Of a DNA stretch of 64,000 bases, positions 50,742 to 60,386 are shown piece by piece (position 1 is the stretch's first letter; the number at the start of each line of letters is the position of its first letter). Below the pieces are notes generated by a model that saw nothing but the letters and a program-made list of their open reading frames with translations, searched no databases and was not told the DNA's origin. The translations under genes were made by a program, and so were the position numbers. Origin of the DNA: JAMXLO01 sp963832895. GTDB taxonomy: Bacteria; Pseudomonadota; Alphaproteobacteria; Acetobacterales; Acetobacteraceae. The stretch is taken from positions 186,001-250,000 of the forward strand of contig CAWHVQ010000012.1 in the NCBI GenBank assembly GCA_963832895.1, in the 5' to 3' direction.

Positions 50742-51254
50742 TCATTGGCTCGCGGCAGTGGGTGTCTGCTGCGCCGTTTGCGGCGAGGGCAATGGTTCAG
50801 CGTTGTGGGAAAGCGTCCGCAGATAGGCAATGACGTCGATCCGCTGCTTCTCGTTCTTGATCCCGGGAAACGCCATACGCGTGCCCGGAGCGTAATCGCT
50901 CGGTTTGGTCAGCCAGGTGTTGAGTTCGGTGTAGGTCCAGGGACCCTGTTTCGCCTTCAGGGCTTCGGAATAGTTGAAGCCTTGCATATGAGCGTGCGGA
51001 CCGCCGACCACGCCATAGAGGTTCGGTCCGACGATTGCCTTGCCGCCTTCCTCCAGTGAGTGACAGGCCGCGCAGACCCTCTTCGCATATGTCTCGCCTG
51101 CGGCGGGATCGGCGGTCGCCAACTGTTGCGCGATTGGCGGCGACGGCTCTTTCCCGGGGTCGGGAGGCATCGGAGCCGCGTCACCCTGGGCAACCGGTGC
51201 GATGCCCACCAAGAGCACCCAGATGCCGGCGCTCACATTGACCATGCGTCGCAT
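50742..51254 (-). CDS. class I c-type cytochrome
   Basis: A 170-residue periplasmic monohaem cytochrome. Signal peptide (VNVSAGIWVLLVGIAPVAQG), haem motif CAACH at about 66-70, and a distal methionine in GTRMAFPGIKN, as in mitochondrial-type cytochromes c. The tail is low-complexity (PSPQTAQQTPTAASQ). ATG 51254 has GGAGG six bases ahead. Convergent with rbsK. Confidence 0.9.
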   Translation of the reverse strand: MRRMVNVSAGIWVLLVGIAPVAQGDAAPMPPDPGKEPSPPIAQQLATADPAAGETYAKRVCAACHSLEEGGKAIVGPNLYGVVGGPHAHMQGFNYSEALKAKQGPWTYTELNTWLTKPSDYAPGTRMAFPGIKNEKQRIDVIAYLRTLSHNAEPLPSPQTAQQTPTAASQ

Positions 51255-51312
51255 GCTGATCCTCCACGGTTCTGTCCCGCTCACTCGTGCGGGAACCGTG
51301 TGAGGCCGTGGT

Positions 51313-54069
51313 TTATTCCGGACGGGGAGGCGGTCCCTGCCAACCTGGCGGCATCTGCTGCGTCGGCGTCAGCGGATGGGCATCCGCGAGGGCGTCGCGC
51401 GCCATGATCTCCGCCTGATCGAAGACGTGCTGCAGCCGGTTGGCCGTGAACTGCTCGGCTCCGTCAAAGGCCATTGCAACGATCTGCTCGCCAAGCGCGC
51501 GATAGCTCTCGAACTGGCTTTCCTCGAAGAACTGTTCGGTCGTGCTCTGATGGGGGAAGTCCTCATGATCGGCCCAGTAGGCGAGCACATCGGCGCGCAT
51601 GTAATTCGGCCGCCAAGGCTTCAGATACAGTAGCAGCCCCGTGGACCCGTCATGGTACGTGACCCGGGCGAGCGCACCGGATGCGTTCAAGGTGGGGTCG
51701 CCCTTGATGACCGGTGCGATGAATTCGATTGTCACATACAGGTCGATCGCCGCCATGCGCAGCGCGCGGCCGAGATCGGTGTAGTGGTACTCGGGATCGC
51801 AACCCGCGTCGATCACCACGATGCGGCGGCACTGACGGCGCAGCATCTCGTAGACACCGAGGTTGTCGAAATGGCCGCCGTCCGACAGGTAGACGTCTTT
51901 GCGCTTGTCGTTGGCACGGCCGAGCATCTCGCTGAACAGCGGCCATAGCGCGTTGCTGGGTTTTGCCTGTCCCCAGGATTGGATCACACCCGGATTGGGC
52001 AGCCACGCACCCAGCCGGACATCGAACAAGGTCATCAAGAAGGAGGTGGCGGGTGAGGAGTGATAGCCCATGTTGGGGCTGACGGCCGCGCCCGATATCG
52101 TCATCGCGGTCCCGAGCGTTATGCCGTGGTTTTCATCCTTCGTGCCCGACTCGCGCTCCTGTCCGGCGTAGTCTGCGGTTTTGACATAGCAACCGTTGGG
52201 ATCGCCGTCGGTGTCCGCCCCTCCGAGACAGGCGGCGCCGGCGCGCAGCGGCGTGATGGTGAATGGTGCTGCCTTGCGCTCCGCCCAGCCACTCGGTGCG
52301 CCCTCCAGGAGGTTGAGCGTGACGTTCACCACCGGGAAAAGAATGCCGCGCTGTTCCTTGCCCTGGTAGAGTTCCTGCATGCGCAGATTGTCGCCGGGAT
52401 CGAAGCGTGTGTAGGCGTCCGGCTTGCGTTCCTGTGGCGGCCGCGCGGTGCCGATGAAGGCGCGGGCCAGTCGGTTGCGATAGACGCCGTGCAGCGAGAA
52501 GCGGTTGATGTTGATGCGGCTGCCGCAATAGAGCGATAGCGCCACCAGCAAGACAATCACGCCAAATGCGGTCAGCCAGGGACGCTCCAACCATGGGCTA
52601 TCCAGCCATTCGACAATGATGGCGCCGAGCCTGCCCAGCAGCATGAACAGCGTCGCGGCGAACAGCAGCGTAGCGAGCGCGATCAGGGCCTCGCGTGCCA
52701 TGCCGATCCACGAGGCGGTGCCGGTGGTGTCGGGGGAAGTCGTTGAGCCGAACGATTTCGCGCTTTGACCTAGCCAGGCGCCGACCGGTCCGCTGGCGAA
52801 TCCGACGACGGCGGCATAGGTGGTGGGCCATTGCTCGAACACCAAGGCTGGCACGACCAGCGTGACGGCAGCGAGTGCGCCCCAACCAAGTACGGGGACC
52901 AGCTTCTCTCCGTTCAGCCGCGCCAGCCATTCCCGATCGAGTTCGGCGTAGGCGGCGGTCCAGCGCAGGCCGATATAGAGCGTGCTGTGCAGGACCTGCG
53001 CGCCGATGACCCAGAGAGGCGCAAGTACAGCGAGCGTCGCGACCGACATCTGCTGTCCGAGCGTGGTGCCGAGTTGCAGCAGGAACGCGCTGAGTGCCGC
53101 GCCAAGCGCCCAGAAGCCGAAGTTACATGCGAAAGCGGCCCAATGTTTCCGTCCGAGCGTCGCGGCGGCAATAATGTAGCCACCGATCAGCACGCAGAAT
53201 GCGCCTAAAGAGACTGGCGCGAAGGTCCAGGACAGGAAGGGAATCGAGTCACTGCGGCTGGCGGCCGCAGCGCTGAACCATAGCGGTGCGAGAAACGCCC
53301 ACAGCAGAATCGGCGTGACCACCCAGCGCTGCACGGTCGAGGCAGCCGCGCCATAACCGCCGGTCGGCGAACCCGTCGCGCCATCATAGGCGTGCGTGGG
53401 CACCGAGCGGCAGACCATGACGGTACCGAGCAACAGGCAGAGCAGGGCAGCGATCAGGGCGGCCACCCCCCATCCGGACGCAACGTCCCACAGCAGTTCG
53501 CGATACAGCAGCGGTACAATCGCAAGAGCCAGCAGGATGGGGCCGAATACCAGCCAGTTGAGCAGCACGTTGCGCAGCCAAAGGACGATCGCCGACCAGG
53601 TATCTGACGAACCGAATCCGCCTTCGGGGATCAGGAAGTTCGTATAGTTGCGCAGGCTGCGCAGCGCGGGGTCGGCGGGCTCGGTCAGCGCCTTGATCGC
53701 CGCGCTAAGCGCGCCGTTGCCCTTGCCGCCGCCGTGCATGATCGTCGCCAGCCACGCGCCGATATAGCCGCCGCCCGAGACGGTCGAGAGGTAGTTGAAT
53801 TCGCCGAGCACGCGCTTGGCGGCGAGCGCCTGCAATGCGCCGAGACAGAACGCCGCGCTGCGGATGCCACCGCCTGACAGGCAGAGCGCGGTTCGGGGTG
53901 TCTCAGACAGTTCATCTCTGTGCTCATGCAGCCATTGCCGCGTGCGTTGCTGGGGTTTGCCGTCCGTCCAGTCGTTGCAGACGAGTGCGGCATACTCCTC
54001 GAGCAGCGTGTCGTCCTGGCTCCATATCGAATCGGAAACAGGCGGCTGCGCCCGGTCGTTTTGCGGCAA
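51313..54069 (-). CDS. membrane-anchored patatin-like phospholipase
   Basis: About 919 residues. The N-terminal patatin half-site is clear: oxyanion loop LSGGGIRSAAF and nucleophile serine in YLSTVSGGGYIGAW (residues about 70-105). A long stretch with roughly ten hydrophobic spans follows (about 190-540). The catalytic aspartate motif appears late (YLSDGGHFDNLGVYEMLRR), so the membrane domain is inserted between the two halves of the Ser-Asp dyad. Probable lipid acyl hydrolase of the inner membrane. Start uncertain: TTG 54069 has GGGGG upstream; ATG 54144 is in frame but lacks a site and overlaps the divergent gene start. Confidence 0.78.
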   Translation of the reverse strand: MPQNDRAQPPVSDSIWSQDDTLLEEYAALVCNDWTDGKPQQRTRQWLHEHRDELSETPRTALCLSGGGIRSAAFCLGALQALAAKRVLGEFNYLSTVSGGGYIGAWLATIMHGGGKGNGALSAAIKALTEPADPALRSLRNYTNFLIPEGGFGSSDTWSAIVLWLRNVLLNWLVFGPILLALAIVPLLYRELLWDVASGWGVAALIAALLCLLLGTVMVCRSVPTHAYDGATGSPTGGYGAAASTVQRWVVTPILLWAFLAPLWFSAAAASRSDSIPFLSWTFAPVSLGAFCVLIGGYIIAAATLGRKHWAAFACNFGFWALGAALSAFLLQLGTTLGQQMSVATLAVLAPLWVIGAQVLHSTLYIGLRWTAAYAELDREWLARLNGEKLVPVLGWGALAAVTLVVPALVFEQWPTTYAAVVGFASGPVGAWLGQSAKSFGSTTSPDTTGTASWIGMAREALIALATLLFAATLFMLLGRLGAIIVEWLDSPWLERPWLTAFGVIVLLVALSLYCGSRININRFSLHGVYRNRLARAFIGTARPPQERKPDAYTRFDPGDNLRMQELYQGKEQRGILFPVVNVTLNLLEGAPSGWAERKAAPFTITPLRAGAACLGGADTDGDPNGCYVKTADYAGQERESGTKDENHGITLGTAMTISGAAVSPNMGYHSSPATSFLMTLFDVRLGAWLPNPGVIQSWGQAKPSNALWPLFSEMLGRANDKRKDVYLSDGGHFDNLGVYEMLRRQCRRIVVIDAGCDPEYHYTDLGRALRMAAIDLYVTIEFIAPVIKGDPTLNASGALARVTYHDGSTGLLLYLKPWRPNYMRADVLAYWADHEDFPHQSTTEQFFEESQFESYRALGEQIVAMAFDGAEQFTANRLQHVFDQAEIMARDALADAHPLTPTQQMPPGWQGPPPRPE

Positions 54070-54142
54070 TGGTGCGTTCCCCCGATGATGACGCTGCCCA
54101 GACTGCGAATCGTGACACAGCGCTGCAAGAAGGAGACACCAC

Positions 54143-55473
54143 ATGGCACCGCGCGTCGATCCCGTCGTATCCGACAGCGAAGTTCCGGCCCGCACCGGTG
54201 TGGTGGTCGTCGGTGGCGGGATCATCGGCACCAGCACGGCGTTCTTCCTCGCGCGCAAGGGGGTCCCGGTGGTGCTGTGCGAGAAGGGTCACATCGCAGG
54301 GGAGCAGTCGAGCCGAAACTGGGGCTGGTGCCGCAAGATGGGTCGCGATCCGCGCGAGATTCCGTTGGCGATCGAGGCGCTGCGGCTGTGGCCGGAGATG
54401 AATGCATTGACCGATGCGGAAACCGGCTTCCGGCAATGCGGCATCGTCTATCTGTGCAAGACGCCGGAGGACATGGCGAAGCGCGAGGCGTGGCTGGAGG
54501 AGGCGCGGCCGTACCAGCTCGAACTCGCGGATGCTGTCACGGAACGAGGCCACTTCGGTGCTGCCGGGTCTGACCGGTGAGTGGCAGGGTGGGCTGTATA
54601 CGCCGAGCGATGGACGCGGCGAACCGCAGAAGGCCGCGCCGGCGATCGCTGAGGCCGCAAGACGATATGGCGCCACGGTGCTGCAACAATGCGCGGTGCG
54701 CGGCATCGAGACGCAGGCCGGGCGCGTGGCGGGCGTGGTTACCGAGAAGGGACGCATCGCCTGCGACAGTGTCGTGCTCGCCGGCGGTGTCTGGTCGCGG
54801 CTGTTCTGCGGCAATCTCGATTTGCGTCTGCCGCAGCTCAAGGTGATGTCGTCGGTGATGCGCACCGAGAAGATGGACGCCGGGCTCGAGACCTCGTGCA
54901 GCGGTTTCGGCTTTGGCGTGCGCAAGCGGCTGGACGGCGGCTACAACGTGGCAAGCTGGAGCGGCAATCTGGTGGATATCGTGCCCGAACTCGTTCCGCT
55001 TCTTCGGCGACTTCCTGCCGGCGCTCCGGATGCAGTGGCGCAGCTTGCGGCTGCGGATCGGCGGGAAGTTTCTGGAGGAGTGGCAGGTGCCGCGCCATTG
55101 GGCGCTGGATGGGGCGTCGCCGTTCGAGCGCGTGCGCACATTGGACCCCGAGCCGTACCAGCCGATCCTCGACCAGGCGCGACAGCACCTCACTGCGGCG
55201 TTCCCCGCGTTCCGCGATATGAAGGTGGCGGAGAGCTGGGGCGGCGTGATCGATGTGACGCCCGATGGAGTGCCGGTGATTTCGGCGGTCGACACCGTGC
55301 CGGGCTTCTTCATCGCCACCGGCTTCACTGGACATGGCTTCGGCATCGGTCCGGGGGCGGGACGGCTGATGGCCGAACTTGTCACCGGCGAGACGCCGGT
55401 GGTCGACCCGACGCCGTTTCGCTACAGCCGCTTCACCGACGGCTCGCGGCCGCGGCCTTCACCGCTGGTCTGA
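54143..55473 (+). pseudogene. FAD-dependent amine/amino-acid oxidoreductase, two +1 frameshifts
   Basis: DadA-like flavoprotein spread over three frames. Frame 1 (54143-54523) has the FAD motif VVVVGGGIIGTSTAFFLARK and GEQSSRNWGWCRK; frame 2 (54525-54989) has GGLYTPSDGRGEPQKAAPAI; frame 3 (54991-55473) has ATGFTGHGFGIGPGAGRLMA, the C-terminal FAD motif. Deleting one C at 54524 and one at 54990 gives an uninterrupted 442-residue protein of normal length. Both extra bases sit in the same octamer CGAACTCG. AAGGAG precedes ATG 54143, so the start is firm. Either pseudogene or sequence error. Confidence 0.88.
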
Positions 55474-55543
55474 TGCCTCTCCTTGGCGGGCGCGCCCACG
55501 CGTGGCAACGTTGCGCTCGCTTCAGTCAGAACCGGAGGAAATC

Positions 55544-55831
55544 ATGGCCCTGCGCAAGTTCATCATTGAACGCGAGATTCCCGCGGTCGGCTCGCTTGAG
55601 CGTGAACAGCTGCGAGGCGCGGCGGCGAAATCCAACCAGGTGCTCAATCAGCTCGGCGCCGACATCCAATGGGTGGAAAGCTATGTCGCCGCCGACAAGA
55701 CGTTCTGTGTCTATCTGGCGAAGGACGAGGACATCATCCGCAAGCACGCCGAGATCAGCGGGTTTCCGGCGACCAAGATCACCGAGGTGCGCAAGATGAT
55801 CGATCCTACCACAGAGCATGCGGCATCTTGA
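55544..55831 (+). CDS. DUF4242 family protein
   Basis: A 95-residue protein with the DUF4242 opening (KFIIEREIPAVGSLEREQL) and middle (IQWVESYVAADKTFCVYLA). A small ferredoxin-like alpha-beta fold; related proteins bind nickel, but the role is unproven. ATG 55544 has GGAGG upstream. Follows the FAD oxidoreductase by 70 bp. Confidence 0.85.
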   Translation: MALRKFIIEREIPAVGSLEREQLRGAAAKSNQVLNQLGADIQWVESYVAADKTFCVYLAKDEDIIRKHAEISGFPATKITEVRKMIDPTTEHAAS

Positions 55832-55842
55832 CGCGGGCTGTG

Positions 55843-57360
55843 TCACCCTGAACAGGCGTCTGGCCTGACGCGGAACAGCGCGGCCACGTCGGATTGGGCG
55901 ATCAGCGCCAGCCGGTTCGTGGCAAAGTGCGTCAGGTCGGGTTCGCCGCCGGCGTCCAGCAGCAGCAGGTGATCGAAGCCACAGAGGTCCACCTTACCAG
56001 GCACCGCCAGCGCTCGATGGTCGGGGATTGAGCCGGCGCGCTCGGCCAGTTCACGAAACGGGGGCAGCGTCGCGACCGGTTGCTGCGACGGGTTGTCGAA
56101 CAGGAACGGCCAGTACGCGCGACGTTCGATCAGCAGCATGGCGGGAAGGTGTGCGTCGAGCTGTAAGCCCAACGAGAGTTGCCGGCTGAGCGGCACGTTC
56201 CGCCAATAGCGCGGCGCTTCCCTCTGCGTCACGGCAGCGACAAACACACGGGACCCGGGTTCGACCGACGCGATGACGGCGCGCAGGTCCGCGATGTCGC
56301 GTTGATTTTCATGCCATGCATAGCCAACGATGGCCATGCGAACGCCGAACAGCAAGGTGAACCCAGTGACAGTGGCGCAAGCGATGGCGCGTGGCAGGCC
56401 GGTCGGCAGCACCGCACCGAAAAGCAGAAAGCCCAGCAGGATCACGAAGCGCGTGTCGAGCAGATATGTGCCCTTGAAGGAAAATGGTGCCGCAAGAAAC
56501 AGCAGCGTCGTCAGCAACAATGGCAGGCTGCCGATCGGCGATACGCGCAGCCAGCCCTTCGCGAAACATATGAGAAGGAATGCGCCGACTATGCATGCCG
56601 TGGCGATGTCGAGCGGCAGGATGTAGTTCGCGAACGGCAGGATCAGTTGGCGTAACTTGACGGTGAGGGGGGAAAATTCGGTCGCGTCGGAAAGCGCGGC
56701 AAGCGGCGAGACAAGGTAGAGTCCCAGCGGCACGAGGGCCAGGGGCAAGAGCGCGGCGGAGCGTACAAGCATCGCCCAGACCTGCCGACGATGCCGCCAC
56801 AAACATTGCAGCTCATAGCCCGCGATCAACAGATAGAAAAAGAGCAGGCCCAGCAGGTGGCAGAAGAACAGCGCGATGCAGCCTGCCGGCGCCAGCACGA
56901 CGATGCGGCGCGGATAGCGGTCGCGCCAGGCGATCCAGGCAGCGGCAAGTAGCAAGGCCAGGCCGACGGCGGCGACGAAGTTCAGGAACCCAAGCAGCAC
57001 GGTCGCATTGTAGGCGACGAGGCCGGACGCGAGTGGCCAGAGGGAGAAGCCGCCAAACACCGCGCGGCTGTAGACGATCGTGCCGACGACCGGCAGCAGC
57101 AGGATGACCCCGATAACGATGCGGCCGGCGAGATGGACGGGAAGCACCTGCAACAGTGGCGGCAGGACGAGATCAGTGCCCAGGTTGGGGATGATCGCCC
57201 AATGGGCGACGTACATGCGCGACACGATGGGATCGGCCGCCCCGAACGCCAGCACGACTGCTCGCGCGAGATGGTTGGGATAGTCGAGCAGTGGCGGCAC
57301 ATCGACCAGCGTCAGAGGCGTCAAAAGAGCCAGGCAGAGCAGGAGGGGCGCCCATTTCAT
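55843..57360 (-). CDS. polytopic membrane protein, unknown
   Basis: A 505-residue protein with about 11 or 12 hydrophobic spans and a soluble C-terminal domain of about 130 residues. Early motif PPLLDYPNHLARAVVL precedes a periplasmic-type loop (SRMYVAHWAIIPNLGTDLVL). The layout recalls GT-C glycosyltransferases, with an acidic loop after the first span, but no clear DxD or ExD is visible, so no activity is assigned. ATG 57360 is the best start. Confidence 0.7.
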   Translation of the reverse strand: MKWAPLLLCLALLTPLTLVDVPPLLDYPNHLARAVVLAFGAADPIVSRMYVAHWAIIPNLGTDLVLPPLLQVLPVHLAGRIVIGVILLLPVVGTIVYSRAVFGGFSLWPLASGLVAYNATVLLGFLNFVAAVGLALLLAAAWIAWRDRYPRRIVVLAPAGCIALFFCHLLGLLFFYLLIAGYELQCLWRHRRQVWAMLVRSAALLPLALVPLGLYLVSPLAALSDATEFSPLTVKLRQLILPFANYILPLDIATACIVGAFLLICFAKGWLRVSPIGSLPLLLTTLLFLAAPFSFKGTYLLDTRFVILLGFLLFGAVLPTGLPRAIACATVTGFTLLFGVRMAIVGYAWHENQRDIADLRAVIASVEPGSRVFVAAVTQREAPRYWRNVPLSRQLSLGLQLDAHLPAMLLIERRAYWPFLFDNPSQQPVATLPPFRELAERAGSIPDHRALAVPGKVDLCGFDHLLLLDAGGEPDLTHFATNRLALIAQSDVAALFRVRPDACSG

Positions 57361-57425
57361 GCCGGGACTTGAGGCAGGGGCTGGCGCCGAGCACACTCCG
57401 GCGGAGGAATGACAGGAGGGCAGAC

Positions 57426-58091
57426 ATGGACCTGACGCAGTTCCGTGCGACGGTGGCGCAGGGTGCGCCGCCCGACGGAAGCAGCCTTGCATTGCAGACC
57501 CTGTGGTGGGACGCGAAGGGGGACTGGAATCGCGCCCACGGCTGCGCGCAACAGGACGAAGGCAAGACCGGATCTGCGGTGCACGCCTATCTGCACCGCA
57601 AGGAGGGCGACATGCGCAACGCTGGTGGCTGGTACAGTCGTGCTGGCCGCGAGCCCGCCACTGTGTCGCTCGATGAGGAGTGGCAGTCGCTTGCGGAGGA
57701 GATGTTGGCGCACCAGGCGGTGGAGGGTGCGCGCGCGGCGATGGACGGGTTCATGTTGGCGTTCAACGCGAGGGACGCCGATGCAATCCGCTCGCGTTGG
57801 TTCCACTTCCCGCATGCGCGATTTCATAGTGGCACCGTGACGGTGATGCAGACGCCAGCGGACTACCACAATCTGGTATGGGAAAGCCAAGGTCAGTCGG
57901 CGGGTTGGGGACGATCGGCGTGGGATTACGTCGAGGTGATCGACGCCGGCCCGGATAAGGTGCATTTTCGCGTGCAGTTCACTCGGTATCGTGCGGATGG
58001 CAGCTCGCTCGGCAGTTACCGGTCACTGTACATTGTGACGCTCAAGGACGGCCGATGGGCGATCCAGGGCCGCTCGAGCTGGGCGGAATGA
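57426..58091 (+). CDS. two-domain protein with SnoaL/NTF2-like C-terminus
   Basis: A 221-residue protein. The N-terminal 85 residues (LWWDAKGDWNRAHGCAQQDE; VHAYLHRKEGDMRNAGGWYS) match a small alpha-helical family usually found alone. The C-terminal 115 residues (AMDGFMLAFNARDADAIRSR; YRSLYIVTLKDGRWAIQGRS) have the NTF2/SnoaL shape. The combination looks like a fusion. AGGAGG precedes ATG 57426; it is followed at 17 bp by the LLM flavoprotein, so probably one operon. Confidence 0.7.
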   Translation: MDLTQFRATVAQGAPPDGSSLALQTLWWDAKGDWNRAHGCAQQDEGKTGSAVHAYLHRKEGDMRNAGGWYSRAGREPATVSLDEEWQSLAEEMLAHQAVEGARAAMDGFMLAFNARDADAIRSRWFHFPHARFHSGTVTVMQTPADYHNLVWESQGQSAGWGRSAWDYVEVIDAGPDKVHFRVQFTRYRADGSSLGSYRSLYIVTLKDGRWAIQGRSSWAE

Positions 58092-58108
58092 CGCGGAGGG
58101 TTTGAGTC

Positions 58109-59263
58109 ATGATCAAGAAGTTTGCCACCGTCTATGCCGGGCACGTCGATCTGCCGGATCGCGGCCAGGACGCGACGCCGGCCAACGAGCGACGTTTCTC
58201 CAACGCGCATCTCGCCAGCGTGTTTGACAAGAGCGAGGCAATTGCCAGGGTGATGGACGAGGGCGGCTGGGACACGCTGTGGATGGCCGAGCATCACTTC
58301 CAGCAGGAAGGCTACGAGGTCATTCCCAACCTGCTGATGGCGGCGGTGCATCTCTGCCATCTGACGAAGAGCCTCAGGATCGGCTGTGGCTTCAATATTA
58401 CACCGATGTGGCATCCGCTCCGGCTGGCTGAGGACTTTGCCTGCGCCGACATCATGACGAAGGGCCGCACGATCTTCGGCGTCGGGCGCGGCTACCACAC
58501 GCGCGAGGTGGAAACCTTCGGCGCGCCGATGCTCGATCAGAACGCTAATCGCGAACTATTCGAGGAGCAGGTCGAGATCATCTTCAAGGCGTTCGACAGC
58601 GAGCGTTTCTCCCACAAGGGCAAACACTACACATTGCCGCCCGAGGTGGCGTATCGCGGCTATACGCTGAAGGACCTGACCTTGGTGCCGCGTCCGGTGC
58701 ATCTGCCGGTGGAGTGCTGGCAGCCGGTGGTCAGCGCATCAGCGCGCGGCCTCGACTTCATGGTGAAGCACAATATCAAGGGCGCGGTCGGCGGTGGGGC
58801 GGCGACCATGGAGCAGGGACCGATCACCGCGTTCCAGGCGGCGGCGCATCGTGCCGGCAAGGACTGGAAGCTGGGCGAGAACCTGATGATCGGCATTGTC
58901 GTCCACCTCGCCGACTCGAAGCAGCAGGCGCTGAAGGAGCTGGTTCCGCTGTATGAGGAGCACGCCAAGATGTTTGCTCCGCTCGGTTTCATGCCGGGGA
59001 TGACCAAGGAGCAGATCGCGGCCGTTGCCCGGCGTGGTGGCTGGTATGGCGCCGGTGTGCCGAACGTGGAGCACTATATCAACCTGGGCGGCTGGTTCGC
59101 GGGCACCTCGGAGGAGTTGGTCGCGTACCTGAAGAACATCGAGGACCGCTATCCGGGGCTGGAACACATCAACCTGTCCACGCCGATGGGCACGCCACAG
59201 TCGATCATGCTCGACCAGTATCGTCGCGTGACGGCAGAGGTGATGCCGCATTTCAAGCGCTGA
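58109..59263 (+). CDS. luciferase-like (LLM class) flavin monooxygenase
   Basis: A 384-residue TIM-barrel flavoprotein of the bacterial luciferase family, using FMNH2 or F420 to oxidise an unknown substrate. Seen: WDTLWMAEHHF (AEHHF signature), FNITPMWHPLRLAEDFACAD, and GRTIFGVGRGYHTREVETFG. Length agrees. The next gene begins immediately after its stop codon. Confidence 0.88.
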   Translation: MIKKFATVYAGHVDLPDRGQDATPANERRFSNAHLASVFDKSEAIARVMDEGGWDTLWMAEHHFQQEGYEVIPNLLMAAVHLCHLTKSLRIGCGFNITPMWHPLRLAEDFACADIMTKGRTIFGVGRGYHTREVETFGAPMLDQNANRELFEEQVEIIFKAFDSERFSHKGKHYTLPPEVAYRGYTLKDLTLVPRPVHLPVECWQPVVSASARGLDFMVKHNIKGAVGGGAATMEQGPITAFQAAAHRAGKDWKLGENLMIGIVVHLADSKQQALKELVPLYEEHAKMFAPLGFMPGMTKEQIAAVARRGGWYGAGVPNVEHYINLGGWFAGTSEELVAYLKNIEDRYPGLEHINLSTPMGTPQSIMLDQYRRVTAEVMPHFKR

Positions 59264-59725
59264 ATGCGGACGATCCTCAACGTCCTGTGGAACGTCCCCG
59301 GACTGGGGTTTGTCGCGGCGTTCTTCTGGGTCCTGGCGGGCCTGCTGATGGCGATCACCATCATCGGGCTCCCCTGGACGAAAGCGTGCTTCACGCTGGC
59401 GAACTACACGCTGGCGCCGTTCGGCCGCGAGCTGGTGTCGCGCTACGACGTGACGGGGCGTCAATCGCTTGGCACCGGTGGACTGGGACTGCTGGCAAAC
59501 GTCATTTGGTTCCTGCTCGCCGGGTGGTGGCTGATCGTGCTGCACGTCGTGGCAGCCTGCGTTTCGGCAATCACCATCATCGGCATTCCGTTCGCGTGGG
59601 CGCATCTGAAGATCGCCGCGGCGGCGCTGGCACCGGTCGGCAAGATCGTCGTGCCGAGTGAGGTGGCGTCTGAGATCGATCGCGAGAAGGCGGCGAGTTG
59701 GCTGTACGGCACAAGGCGCCGCTAG
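59264..59725 (+). CDS. YccF domain inner-membrane protein
   Basis: A 153-residue protein with two YccF repeats: LNVLWNVPGLGFVAAFFWVL...ITIIGLPWTKACFTLANYTL, and LLANVIWFLLAGWWLIVLHV...ITIIGIPFAWAHLK. Two to four membrane spans. Function unknown. ATG 59264 directly abuts the LLM stop, so it is in the same operon. Confidence 0.9.
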   Translation: MRTILNVLWNVPGLGFVAAFFWVLAGLLMAITIIGLPWTKACFTLANYTLAPFGRELVSRYDVTGRQSLGTGGLGLLANVIWFLLAGWWLIVLHVVAACVSAITIIGIPFAWAHLKIAAAALAPVGKIVVPSEVASEIDREKAASWLYGTRRR

Positions 59726-59733
59726 GCCTGAGG

Positions 59734-60330
59734 TTACGTAGCGCGTGAGGCAAGCACGCAGAACGCTTTTTCCGTGTCGGTTACTCGGCAGTTGCTGAAT
59801 CCGGCGGCCGCGAGGAGCTCGGGTATGCCCTCGCGTGATTGCCCGGAATACATGGTGAACGCCAAAGCCAGCTGGCCACCGTGCCTGATAACGCGCGATA
59901 TTTCGAGCAGCCCAGCCAATGCGTCTGGCCATAACTGCATCGAGTTGATCGCGAGTACCTTGTTGAAACTGCCGTCCACGAAGGGCAGGTGATCGGCGGA
60001 TGCCTGGCGCAACTCGACGCGGCGCTCGCTGATCCTGGTGGCATTGCGCTGCGTCGCCTGACGAAGCATTTCCGGTGAGGGATCGATGCCGGCGACGCGC
60101 CTTGCCCTCGCGGCGAGCATCTCGATCGCCACGCCAGGACCGATGCCGATTTCCAGCACACTATCTTGCTGCCGAACGTCCAGCAGGCCGACAACCCAGG
60201 CGGCATGGCGCCGATTGACGCGTGCCATGATGACGCCACCGAGCAGCCCCAGAAGACCGCGCGGACGGCCGAACATGCGCATCAGGGTGTCGCTGCCGAT
60301 GCTCATCGCGTAACAACGCTCGTGCGCCAT
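59734..60330 (-). CDS. class I SAM-dependent methyltransferase
   Basis: A 198-residue methyltransferase. SAM motif VLEIGIGPGVAIEML, acidic residue in VAGIDPSPEML, and the later ADHLPFVDGSFNKVLAINSM. Resembles UbiE/small-molecule methylases; substrate unknown. Start ATG 60330 or, 24 bases in, ATG 60306; neither has a strong ribosome-binding site. Confidence 0.85.
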   Translation of the reverse strand: MAHERCYAMSIGSDTLMRMFGRPRGLLGLLGGVIMARVNRRHAAWVVGLLDVRQQDSVLEIGIGPGVAIEMLAARARRVAGIDPSPEMLRQATQRNATRISERRVELRQASADHLPFVDGSFNKVLAINSMQLWPDALAGLLEISRVIRHGGQLALAFTMYSGQSREGIPELLAAAGFSNCRVTDTEKAFCVLASRAT

Positions 60331-60386
60331 GCGGGTTGCCAGACGGCACTACGCGGCATCAAATCACGGCAAGGAGGACACGTACG

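Noticed and set aside
54520..54993. Programmed +1 frameshifting at CGAACTCG
   Set aside because: The identical octamer in the same phase is translated normally in livH (14153-14160) and in the integrase (18560-18567), so the motif alone is not enough. Kept only as an open alternative.
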